From NCBI GenBank assembly GCA_037178975.1, contig JASJZH010000006.1:62001-126000 (forward strand): a DNA stretch of 64,000 bases. Reading direction: 5' to 3'. The notes under the pieces were generated by a model, which did not search any database, was not told the origin of the DNA, and worked only from the letters and a program-made list of their open reading frames with translations. Source of the stretch: Oscheius tipulae (lineage: Eukaryota > Nematoda > Chromadorea > Rhabditida > Rhabditidae). Positions 36,841-46,408 of this stretch are shown piece after piece (positions within the stretch are counted from its first letter, which is position 1; each line of letters opens with the position of its first letter). Made by a program: the position numbers and the translations under genes.

Positions 36841-39614
36841 CTACCTGTCAGTCGCGTTCCCGCTATCTGTTTCTCTGTCAATGCACCCGTTCAGTGAAGA
36901 ATTCTGAAAAAAATATATTAGTTTATCTACAAAAACAGAAAGACTTACACAACTCTCCACACTGAGTTGTGGTGGGGAGATATGCATATATAGGTCGAAT
37001 GGATCCAAGGGTCTGATCCCATTGATGGAATGTAAATCGTTACAGCTTCTGATTCTTTTGAATTCTTTTACAGTCTCGACTACTTCCTTGTCCTGGTCCT
37101 CTTCTCGCTTCTTTTTCTCGGCCATATAAATCCTGCGACTCTTGGAAATGAGAATCCAGATCATTTTGCCGAGGAAGAGCGTAATTTCGGTTATCGTTAT
37201 TGTGCTCATTCCGAGAAACATTCCCATATTTCCACCGACGTTACCTAAAAAGTTACTTAACGAAGCTGTGGGTAAGAATTATACTGAGTAATTCGGACCA
37301 ATGTTGCCCTTCCAGCTGCTTGTACTCGGTATGAGTCAGGTCCCGGAAGAAGACATTAATTGTCAAGAAATTTTTTCTGAAAACAGGCTTTGCTTAGGAG
37401 GCTGTCAATGTGCTTACTTTATGACTTCCGGTGTCCATGCCGCATTCTTTTTTGAAAGCCATCTCATGGAAGGCACGCTGAAAGCCTGTCCATAACTATT
37501 GAAAGTCTGGTAGACAGTGCTCAGACATTCCATTTTACATTCCTCGCATCTTGGCAGATCGAAATCCGTACTGTTGTCCTTTGTCATGTACTTGTTTATA
37601 CATTCAAAGACTTGAAGAGGAGAACAGACGGGATAAACTATGAATCACGGAATTTACACAAAATGTCGTAAAACTGACTGTCTTCTACATCGTATGCTGA
37701 CGGGCTGCACCCGCAATTCTGATAGAAGAAGAGCGCTTTGCACTTGGCGCTGCAAGTAGCTGCCGTGTAGGTAAAGGTCATGTTGTAATTTCCAGGCCAG
37801 TCGTTGATGCAGCCATCGTTCTGCTTGTCAAGGAGCAGGTACTGAAAGTGGAATTTCGGCAAACAAAACATTTGTTTTTTTATCAGTCTCTTTTGTTTTG
37901 CAACTTTGCTGAACTAAAATGTCTTAATTGTGTTGTTTTAGGTTCTTGAAAAACTAAATTTTTGCTAATATTACTGTACTAAATGTGGCCCAAACTTCAA
38001 TAGGTGAAGCGGAAGTAAGTTTTACCCCTTGTTCAGATAGTAGTACGTTCATACTGTCTTGTTCAATTATGTAATTTTATTCTATGCACATTACCATAAG
38101 TTTCGGTATTATTCATAAGGAAACGATAAAAATCGCTCACCTTATTGACCGAAAGTGCCGAATAAACTCGCATTCCTGGGCTGACAGAGATCCCTTCGGA
38201 AGCCAGGTAGGGAATAGTAACACTGTCGTGAATATAGTATCGAAATCCATGCTCAAAGAGCGGTGACGCTACTGTACTGTTGTCTGAGTCACTCATTGTG
38301 TTCTATAGAAAATAAATTACCATTGAACTGCTCATCCTGTTGACAATCCAGAATCAGTTGGAGGCCTGCATTGCTGCCAGCAGAGACTTGCTTCTTCATC
38401 CAGGTGTGATTTGAACGACCGATTTCAATCCTCTGGCACTTCCCAATTGTCGACAAAACGGCACTAGCATAATCACAACACTCGAATTTCCTTCCGCCAA
38501 AGGTACACCATCTCATGATGTCCTTACAGTTAAACCTTAAAGGCGAACGTTGCAATTTTATAAAGTTTTCTTACCCATAATCTTTGAAAAATGCATAAAG
38601 ATTGAATTCTGGATGCCGGTTTCTGTACTCTTCTAAGAGTTTTTCGCCTGAAAGACAACTATTTTTGTGCGTTTCACTCTTAGTACCTTTTGTTAATTCC
38701 AGCTTATTTGAACTACTGTAAAGGGCAGGCGCTTCAACATTGGTTTCCAGCAAATAACCGAGAAGTTCATCGGAGAAGTCACCAGTTTTGTTTAGCTCTA
38801 AAACAGAAGAAATTAGATTTACGGGAACTATTACCAACGAATCCAGACTTTTTGATTGTGTTGAATGGACAAATTGTGATGACAGGGAATTCCATTCCTT
38901 CGTTGTTCATGGTAAAAGTTACCTACAATCAGTATCAAAAATTATGTTTCTTATACATTGAGCATTTTTTATAAACAGTTAGGTACTGTAGGATAATTAA
39001 CAAAAACATGAAGACACAGATTTTAGACTTCTTGTCCGATAGGACAAATGCACGTGGTAGAAACAGATTAACATTACTTATTTCAAGAGGCAAAGCGTGT
39101 ATGGTATGCTTATGAAACGACTCACTTGAGATACTGTAGAACTGTTTTCGTAGTTTCTATACAGCCACCAGACCTGCCAAGTGAAAGCGCCAATAGAAAA
39201 CGCAAAAATGATGAACCAAAAAATGAAGGACCACTTTTTGCCCTTGTACACTCTTTTCGGGCCGTGCATGGTTGTTGTTTCTGAACAATTTATAGTCATA
39301 AATTTTGAAATATGCTACCACAGAAATGCTTAACTTCTCTGGCATAACTGTTGATATCTTGTTGTTTCAAGCTCTTCAATTGCTTCACTGGAATCTCCAC
39401 CACGGCGTCTGTCAGTCTCTTTCTATAGAAGTTTGCACTGGAAAGCCTGGAGCCAGCTTCAGAGGAGTGTCCATATGAAATGAGCGGACTATGTGTGCTC
39501 TTAGCTAAGCTGTGTTTTGGAACAAGTAGAGTGCTGCCACCAAATTTTTGCTAAATTCCAACGCTTGTTTTGTCATTTTTGCCAACTAACCTTCAGTGTC
39601 AACTCGTCCACCAT
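36841..39614 (-). CDS. DEG/ENaC (degenerin-type) sodium channel subunit
   Basis: The N-terminal cytoplasmic part ends with HFCETTTMHGPKRV, carrying the His-Gly gating motif. TM1 is WSFIFWFIIFAFSIGAFTW near 39200. The post-TM1 motif FPVITICPFN follows near 38870. The large extracellular domain is cysteine-rich, including CSAKCKALFFYQNCGCSP near 37690-37790 and CEECKMEC near 37540. The pre-TM2 and TM2 block is LLSNVGGNMGMFLGMSTITITE near 37170-37270, with the G-x-S selectivity filter as GMS. A cytoplasmic tail ends at the TAG at 36841-36843. Such subunits assemble as trimers in the plasma membrane and carry Na+ in mechanosensory, acid- or peptide-gated responses. Ten or more exons join in phase. 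The start at 39612-39614 is a choice: the frame stays open upstream to an acceptor near 39652, so another 5' exon is possible. Confidence 0.9.
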
Positions 39615-40532
39615 ACCAATTTTGTCGACGGCTGAAGCTGATCGGGCAAGTCTGCAAGTTTGGCTATAAGGAAGCGAGTAGTACACAAGCTCTTTGTGTA
39701 TCTGAACAAACAGTTCCCTGAGTCAGAATCTGATAAGAGAGTAGTTCTTTTGACTATGTGGACTGGAATATTAGAAATTTAAAGAGCTTCATTATTTGAT
39801 TCTTACTTACTGTTTCGGCATTAAAAAGTCGTTTGCTTGCTATTGACAGATACTGAGTAGCGTCTATCCTTGATGGTCAAGCTCATTCCTCGAACCATGT
39901 TCAAAAAATACTGCAAAATGGCATGACCGCTGATGACCAGTCATTGATAACAGTTGATTTCTACATCACTAAAAGTTTGTTTCTTAGAGCCCGACCAGAA
40001 GTCTCCGACGACTTCGTCGTCCAAAACAGCTGGCCTGGTTGAAGCCTGCTGCCATTTTAGGACTATACGCTCTTTTTGGAAACTCCTCTCTGTCTCTCTG
40101 TCTCACTGTCAGATCAAAACGCGACCTGCTGCCATTTTAATGAAAGCTGTTATTTCAACACGATTCTGCTCAGCTTATCGAACGTTATAAAATGGCATCT
40201 TACTGGCCTCAAGTTGGAAAAAGGGTAGATTTGTGTTGGCGCGGAAACGAACCCGAGACACATGGGATGCTGGCGCCTCTTAGTTAACTTTGGCACTAAA
40301 ATTTTGAAGCTCTGTAACTTCGTTCAGAGTAGGTGTACCCTAAATATTATTGAATCAAATACTATTCTTACTCAGCTGAGATTCTCTACAAAAAGCTACT
40401 TTACAGCAAAAAAAATTTAAGTTATCGTGTGCTCAAACCTCGGCTTCGCACAACAAACACACACCCACACACACAGACGGACACAAATGCGCTTTAGTAA
40501 GAGTGAGATAAGATACAGATTCATTAAGGAAA
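39615..40532. other. intergenic, possible 5' exon of the channel gene
   Basis: Apart from a possible extra DEG/ENaC exon at 39615-39652, no supported gene is seen. A CA-rich microsatellite lies at about 40448-40480. CCTGCTGCCATTTTA occurs twice, near 40048 and 40127. Confidence 0.35.
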
Positions 40533-40889
40533 ATGGTTGGGATAGAAGATAAGCCATCAACTTTTGCTAACTTACCGTTTGCGGTCCAGCTGCTGGCCAA
40601 CGTAGTTATCTCCATTGAGAACCATGTCGAATCTAGAAAATGGGGATGTGGAATTTCGAAAATAACTCTCGTTTTAGACAGGATGGGTGTGACGCTGTCA
40701 TCATTACCCGGAAATAATGTATTGTAGGCTGACTGAGTAGTTTGGGCCATCTGTCTTTTGTTACACCAAGAACAAGTTGGTGGATTTAGTAAAGAAAGTA
40801 ACATGACGATAAACATTTTTTTTCAACAGGTTATGCGTGGCATGTTTAGATTTGTAGAAACATTTTCCACCTGCCTGTTTTTACAATAG

Positions 40890-41320
40890 CTAATGTTCGG
40901 CCAGATTATTTGTTTTTAGCGTACCATGTTGCCAATTTGATTCTTTCAAACGGTTTTCTGTCAGTGAAGACCGTGACAGGTAAAAGTATCGGTGAAATGC
41001 TAAGGTGCCAGAGTTTACTTAAAGATTTACAAAATCACTGGCACCTTAGCATTTTTAAAGCTCCAATTTTCGCAGGATATTCTTTAGCTGGTCCGAATAG
41101 ATTACAAGAATGGCTATCCTGGGTGATTTAGCATAACTACTTTACAGCTTTGACAAACAAAACTTCTGACGAAGAACGTATGCTTTTAAAAAAAATGGAT
41201 CGACTGAGGTACCAGAATTTTTACAGGACTATTCTGCAGAACTGGCCGCGAGTCAAAGTGTTAAGAAAGAAGTGGAAAAAATTTCAGTGGCTGCCGGGAA
41301 ACAGCTCTGTTAAACATTAA
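40890..41320 (+). CDS. unknown small protein, 3' part of a gene
   Basis: Exon 40890-40979 (DYLFLAYHVANLILSNGF) joins across a 96-nt intron. A following short exon reads GYSLA and the last exon starts at about 41153. The last exon encodes LTNKTS then a lysine/arginine-rich end (KVLRKKWKKFQW) and stops at 41318-41320. The short middle exon (about 15 nt) is uncertain, though phases agree. A candidate upstream exon starts at an ATG at 40533 (MVGIEDKPSTFANLPFAVQL), but I could not make its phase fit. The family is not recognised. The 40980-41075 intron carries a hairpin described separately. Confidence 0.45.
40995..41054 (+). other. intronic hairpin, possible small-RNA precursor
   Basis: Arms AAATGCTAAGGTGCCAG (40995-41011) and its exact complement (41038-41054) enclose a 26-nt loop, all inside a 96-nt intron. 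Tails of about 15 and 21 nt separate the hairpin from the splice sites, so it is not a classical mirtron. The 17-bp stem is short for a microRNA precursor. Confidence 0.5.
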
Positions 41321-41775
41321 TGTTCGGTCTCGTCTGCGTCTTTTCTACCAGCGGCACAGTTAGACAGACGCGCGCACAAGCACACTACTTATTAGGCAAA
41401 GATGATCCCATAAATCACGGGCGATACCCCTTAGAAAAAAGGTGAGAAAACAACGTCCACAATTTTAATCTTTCTGATCCCGAAGTAACCAGGACAACCT
41501 GCATGAAATGTTCAAATGACCATGTTCTTTTGTTCGTTGGAAAACTCTGGGGTTCAACCACCAGCAATTTTGAGAGAATGAGTCTGGCAGATAGCGAGAG
41601 ATGAAAGTGGACCAGGGGATCTGGGTCGTCAGATATCAATATACCCATGCCTATATTATTCCATAGTTCCTGTAGGTAATCTTCAGCATTTACACTTTTT
41701 CTTCTGAAGGCACACACCAGTTATGGGAATTCACAAAGAGTGTTTTCGGCGCACAGTATTTGCTTTTGTGTGATC

Positions 41776-42317
41776 ATGACCGGTCAACCCGCCATAGGTG
41801 GTTCGAGTAGGGGAAGCGATTATGATTCAGATAGGTTGATGGATGACCGGAAGTGTGTAAAAGGCTGGATGTTTTTGAAAGAACCCTATCACCTACTGCA
41901 TTTTTTAAAAACCCTGCTAGTTTGCCTTTTAGCGTCATGTTTTGACCCTAATGAGTGTAATACTGAAGTCAAAGACACTTCTGACCAAAGTAAGATGCTC
42001 TGGTCAAACTAGGATCAAAAACCTCAGATTATTTGAAATTTTATGAGAAATTTCCTCTTTTTCCCGTGAGCTTCATATAATTCAGGAATTTGGGACACTG
42101 ACAAACGAATTTGGCCATGTCGTCTGACAGGGTAATGTACATTGTTCGATAGAGATTACTTTATTTGGCATCAAGGGAGAACTTTAATATTAGTTTAAGA
42201 AACTTCTGTGGCTTGTTTGAATCCGGAGTTAGAAGAGAATTCGACATGTCTACTCCAACTATGAGCGAGCTATTCAACATTTCAATTGATTCGAAGCTTA
42301 CTGTCACTACTTGTTAA
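41776..42317 (+). CDS. unknown small protein (candidate)
   Basis: Candidate exons start with MTGQPAIGGSSRGSDYDSD, continue through CFDPNECNTEVKDTSDQ, RIWDTDKRIWPCRLTG and LRNFCGLFESGVRREFD, and end MSELFNISIDSKLTVTTC before a TAA. Phases at three junctions can be made consistent, giving roughly 120 aa. No family is recognised. Opposite-strand frames at 42404-42832 and 41415-41717 are also long, so strand choice is uncertain. Confidence 0.35.
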
Positions 42318-42785
42318 CAAGAACAGTCCGAAAACGGACATACCTGACACATTTGAATAAGCAGCAATCAGATGACTTTGTTAGTGAATCGAGACCTGTC
42401 GGTTTAATTTCTGCAAACACCATCAAAGTTGAAGGGGAAGTTACTTCGGCGTGATAGTCTGTGGTAAATCGGCAAAAGGACTGTTTCAAAATCGGCAGTC
42501 TTCGAAACGCACATGACGGATCTTCTCCTTGACGAACTGTTAAAGGGTCTTCCCATAAACAATCCCAGCTGATTCATCACACCCTCTAAGGGGGGCATGG
42601 CCCATTCCGGTTTAATCATCGTATTGAATAAACAAAAGTTACTACGGTGAAGCAATTGCTCCGAAAGTTCAAATGAATATGTGGGTATAAGAATGCGTAG
42701 GAGAGGGATAGAAATCTTCGATTTCATACTTTGAGCGAAATGCCGTGGACGACATAAGACACTGTCAAAATGACCGAGACAAAAC

Positions 42786-42831
42786 TGCTTTTGTATCATC
42801 ATCCTGTTAACAGGATGATGATACAAAAGCA
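42786..42831. repeat. 46-bp perfect palindrome
   Basis: A 23-bp arm (TGCTTTTGTATCATCATCCT then GTT) is followed directly by its exact complement with no spacer, centred on GTTAAC between 42808 and 42809. No nearby element boundary explains it. Confidence 0.95.
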
Positions 42832-43073
42832 TGGATAGGAGGATTTACTATCCTTGCTGGGTAACAATGACCAGGGTACTGTAACATTCTGAAGCACAGG
42901 CTCTAGGACGCTTGATAGAGTAGAATGAATGACACGCGATAAAACAATGGATATATGGATATATTTTATATATTTTAAGATACAGATAGTCAGTCCGTGA
43001 GAATCACAGATTTGAGCAAACGACATTAAAGTAGAGCGTACTCAATCGCATGAAACGACGGATCTGCCACTAA

Positions 43074-44959
43074 CAAGGGAAGCCTTTCAACTTAAGTTGG
43101 ACTTTGGCAACGAACAAGGTGCCATTCGATAGCTCTAAAAATGGGTATAACGGGGTGTATTGCCAAATTCGCTTAATCCCTCCCTGGTCCGAGATATAAC
43201 GTTTTTAAAAATGGCGCTCCCGTATCATCTCGACGTCTAAGCCGTAGGACCCGCCGTGATAGACTTCGAAGGCACCAAAAATCATGGCAGCGTAGTATGG
43301 TGGCGAGCGCGGTGGGCTGGGATGCAATTACTTGCTGGTTCGGATCCGCACGAATTTTTTTTTTTACTTTTTTTCGTCTTTTATCTGTGACGATGCTTTT
43401 TTTTTATGTTTGTTTTCACGACACAAACTTTTTAGTTTCCACATGAACCCATCTAAAATCCTCGGATTTCTGGTTGAAGAGTTTGGGCTGGAAAAGGACA
43501 CCGAATTGAGTCGAGATGAGCGCCGTTTTTCCTTCCGAAACTCTGCAGCGATCAAGGCCGCAGCTGATTCCTTCGTGGCTCAAGTCCGAAGTGATATTGT
43601 CGCCGCTAATTATATGCTGGATCACATCTGGAATGCTGACCAATCCGGATTCACCAAGGAACTCACGACTGCTAGAACTCTCGACATTAAAGGCAAGAAG
43701 AGTGTGGAACGCATCGTACAGACAGCTTCTGCTCTCACTCACTCTTACACTGTTTTTCCTATGATCAGTTGTAACGGGGTTTTGCGTGAGAAGCTGTATG
43801 TGGTGCTCCAGGAGCCTAATGGATTGTTCCCCCAAGTTAGCGATCTTTTTAAAGTTAACAGTCTTTTTTTATAGAAATGGCATCTTCCAAACCAAAAACC
43901 TTGTCGTCCGTGCCAATAAGACGCACATCATGAACAAGGACCTCATGAGGGACTGGTTTGAGAATGTCGTTTTCGACTCTCCGCCAAACAAGATGTTGCT
44001 GTTGGTCGATTCGTGGCCGTCATTCAAGGATACGGATCTGATCCATTCTCTTGTTCCACCTGGCATGGACTTTGAACTACGCCATATCCCTGGCGGAGCC
44101 ACCTCTATGATCCAGCCACTCGATGTTTATGGTTTTTACCATGTGAAAAAGTTTGTCAAGAGAGTCACAAGCTTTGCTCTGGCAAATCAAATCGATTTCC
44201 AAGTAGCGGCAAGGGATAATTTACTCAAAGTCAGTTTTTTCATCAAACGAAGTCATATTTCTTTCAGGTATTTTCTTTGACCCATCGACAGTTCACTCAT
44301 CACGCATTTCATTCATTTTGGCAGTATAGTTGGTATGCGTCGGGCTACCAGGTTCTTCATCCTCCGCCTTTCAAAACCCCTGTTCAAATTTGTTTTCCAA
44401 CTACCCCCCAGATATGTTCGATTGCAAATTGTCAAGGGTTTGGTTTTATACTTTGTCTCTTCTGTGATCAGTATTTCTGTTTCTCGCACTACATTATCCA
44501 ATATCATTGGTGTTGAAGTGGATTCGTTCACAAAAACAAAGTTTTTCCTGTTGAAGTTGTTCAAACTAACTTGATTTCCAAAAAAGGCAATGCAGACATC
44601 TATTTAATGCCTTTCCAGGCCAAAGGGCGTCCGGCACCAGTTTCATAGTCACGTAGTCAAAGTCAAAGCACATAGTCACAGATAAAAGACGAAAAAAAGT
44701 AAAAAAAAAAAAGTCGTGCGGATCCGAACCAGCAAGTAATTGCATCCCAGCCAACCGCGCTCGCCACCATACTACGCTGCCATGATTTTTGGTGCCTTCG
44801 AAGTCTATCACGGCGGGTCCTACGGCTTAGACGTCGAGATGATACGGGAGCGCCATTTTTAAATTTTTGGCAATACACCCCGTTATACCCATTTTTAGAG
44901 CTATCGAATGGCACCTTGTTCGTTGCCAAAGTCCAACTTAAGTTGAAAGGCTTCCCTTG
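43074..44959 (+). mobile_element. Tc5-like DNA transposon, defective
   Basis: A 1886-bp element begins CAAGGGAAGCC, ends in its inverse and is flanked by TAA on both sides (43071-43073 and 44960-44962). Removing it leaves CTAAG, matching the CTNAG target with TNA duplication known for the Tc4/Tc5 family. Inverted repeats run about 43074-43395 and 44668-44959. The right arm lacks about 35 bp present on the left near 43172-43208. Otherwise the arms are nearly identical, so insertion or gene conversion is recent compared with the Tc1-like copy. Confidence 0.93.
43443..44516 (+). pseudogene. Tc5-type DDE transposase, truncated and frameshifted
   Basis: From the ATG at 43443, MNPSKILGFLVEEFGLEKD leads into the DDE core: NADQSGF carries the first Asp, LLLVDSWPSFKD the second, and SMIQPLDVYGF the third acidic position. 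The end has ASGYQV, PPPF.TPV and a cysteine cluster CSIANCQG ... CLFCDQYFCF, as in Tc5-class proteins. The N-terminal DNA-binding domain is absent. The block before NLVVRANKTHIM is out of frame with the preceding LQEPNGLFPQ: removing the GT..AG interval at about 43835-43874 still leaves a 1-nt mismatch. A second short intron near 44230-44273 splices cleanly. I therefore judge this copy inactive. Confidence 0.8.
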
Positions 44960-45304
44960 TAAGTACTGAGAAAAGTCGATCGATCACAAACTTTTGATCC
45001 ATTTGTGTCCTAAGCGTCGAAATTGAGAGCACCTCCGATTATAGATTTTCTTATCTGAAATCTTTTCCTTTTGGTAGAAATTTAATCTTGCAGTTTGAAA
45101 CGAAAAAAGACTGTCACGCACACTTCAGAAGGAAATACGATATCAGAGGAATGGCGTTTCTAGAAGATGTTTCGAGGGAGATTGCAGACTACACACAACA
45201 AAAAGTTGTCTTTCTGAAGAAATGACGAAAGAACTACCGAGTTTTGATGCTGTTCCAACGTTTTTGAGCAAAATGACCCAATACAAATTCTTTCTTCCGC
45301 ACCG
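44960..45304. other. gap with possible exon remnant
   Basis: A plus-strand segment after a ttgcag acceptor (about 45094) reads FETKKDCHAHFRRKYDIRG and FLEDVSREIADYTQQK, then stops. An overlapping frame continues ELPSFDAVPTFLSKM. It looks like part of a gene in which frames no longer join. Confidence 0.3.
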
Positions 45305-45844
45305 ATGCAAATATTTTCAGTGATTGTTTTACAGAATCCGTTTTTGTGTCAGTCTTTGTTTCTCCTCTCTCTTTTACTGTAGATCAAATATTTTTCAACA
45401 CTTGATATGGCACTACTGGCTCGAAGACATACAAAATTACATAATTTACCGAGTAACGAGAACCGTTACTTTCCATTATCTACTCCCTCGTTTTCCTTCT
45501 GTTATTGGTTATTGTCAGGAGGAAATACGCAATCATGTACTCCCACCTTTTCTCCCTGTTCGCGTCCACACCTTTTTGAATCTGCCCAGCTGATCCCAGA
45601 GTTGGAGATTGTTGAACTATTTTGTGGGAATTTGTTTTCATTTCTGATAAAATTTGAATCCAAAGAAACGTGTCCCTTATTCGAGTCTGAGCGCAGCTCC
45701 AACAGATTTCCTCTTTGGGAGTTGAAAAACCTTACAAATCCTTCATCCGGCTTCCAGAGCCGTGGAATCTTCTTCGCGGGCCTCAAAACCCGTGACAATT
45801 GTTACCAAGTTTATCCGATACCGTTCACGTTATGGATGCAATAG
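45305..45844 (+). CDS. unknown small protein (candidate)
   Basis: From the ATG at 45305, MQIFSVIVLQNPF joins in phase over a 38-nt intron to SNIFQHLIWHYWLED. A second, 32-nt intron leads to LIPELEIVELFCGNLFSFL, ending at a TAG (45842-45844). The second intron is shorter than others in the window, and the minus strand also has an open frame here, so confidence is low. The family is not recognised. Confidence 0.35.
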
Positions 45845-45933
45845 AAAAAACTTCATTTTACCAGAGGCAACATTTACCACAAAAAAAGAACGATAAAACC
45901 ATGAATGACACCAAGTTTCGGCTTTGATAGTAC

Positions 45934-46117
45934 CTGTCTAACACATCAAAATACCCACGTTTGTCTACATCCAGACATTGAGCTAGCAGAAGAAGCAAAT
46001 ACACGAAATCTTCTTGAGAGAGAGAGAGGAGGGAGATGAGCTTGGAGACCAGTAGAAAGATGAATAGGAAGGGATCAAACGTCGGAGCACTCCGGATGAC
46101 TTGAGGGACGTCGAGCT
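45934..46117 (-). CDS. candidate exon, hydrophobic, unknown
   Basis: A ttttcag acceptor precedes ELDVPQVIRSAPTFDPFLF. A leucine-rich stretch and CLDVDKRGYFDVLDR follow, ending at a GTAC donor. It lies just downstream of the amine receptor on the same strand. No partner exon could be joined with confidence. Confidence 0.3.
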
Positions 46118-46408
46118 CTGAAAATGGATGTCGAGTCTGCGTGTAACGCAATCCTTGAACAAATAATCGGCCTCAGCATAACGTCACACCAAATTATGAC
46201 TTTGTTTGTCACGTTCTCGTGAAATACAGTTAGACAGAGTTTATAGTGAGACATGCTTAGGAGACGTGCTGTTATTCACGCACACACATCACTCTGAATG
46301 GATCGGAACTTACAAAAGAGGGGTAACGCCTGATGACGAAGCTAGGCGCATCCTTCTAAGAAAAGTTTGTACCATTTTTACAGTGCAAGAAAGTAAAAAG
46401 GAGACAAC

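Noticed and set aside
40433-40816. Minus-strand secreted peptide with hydrophobic start
   Set aside because: The frame runs through a CA microsatellite and overlaps a better plus-strand candidate. No further exon was found.
42404-42832. 143-aa minus-strand open frame as a gene
   Set aside because: It begins within the palindrome, lacks recognisable motifs or splice partners, and conflicts with plus-strand exon candidates.
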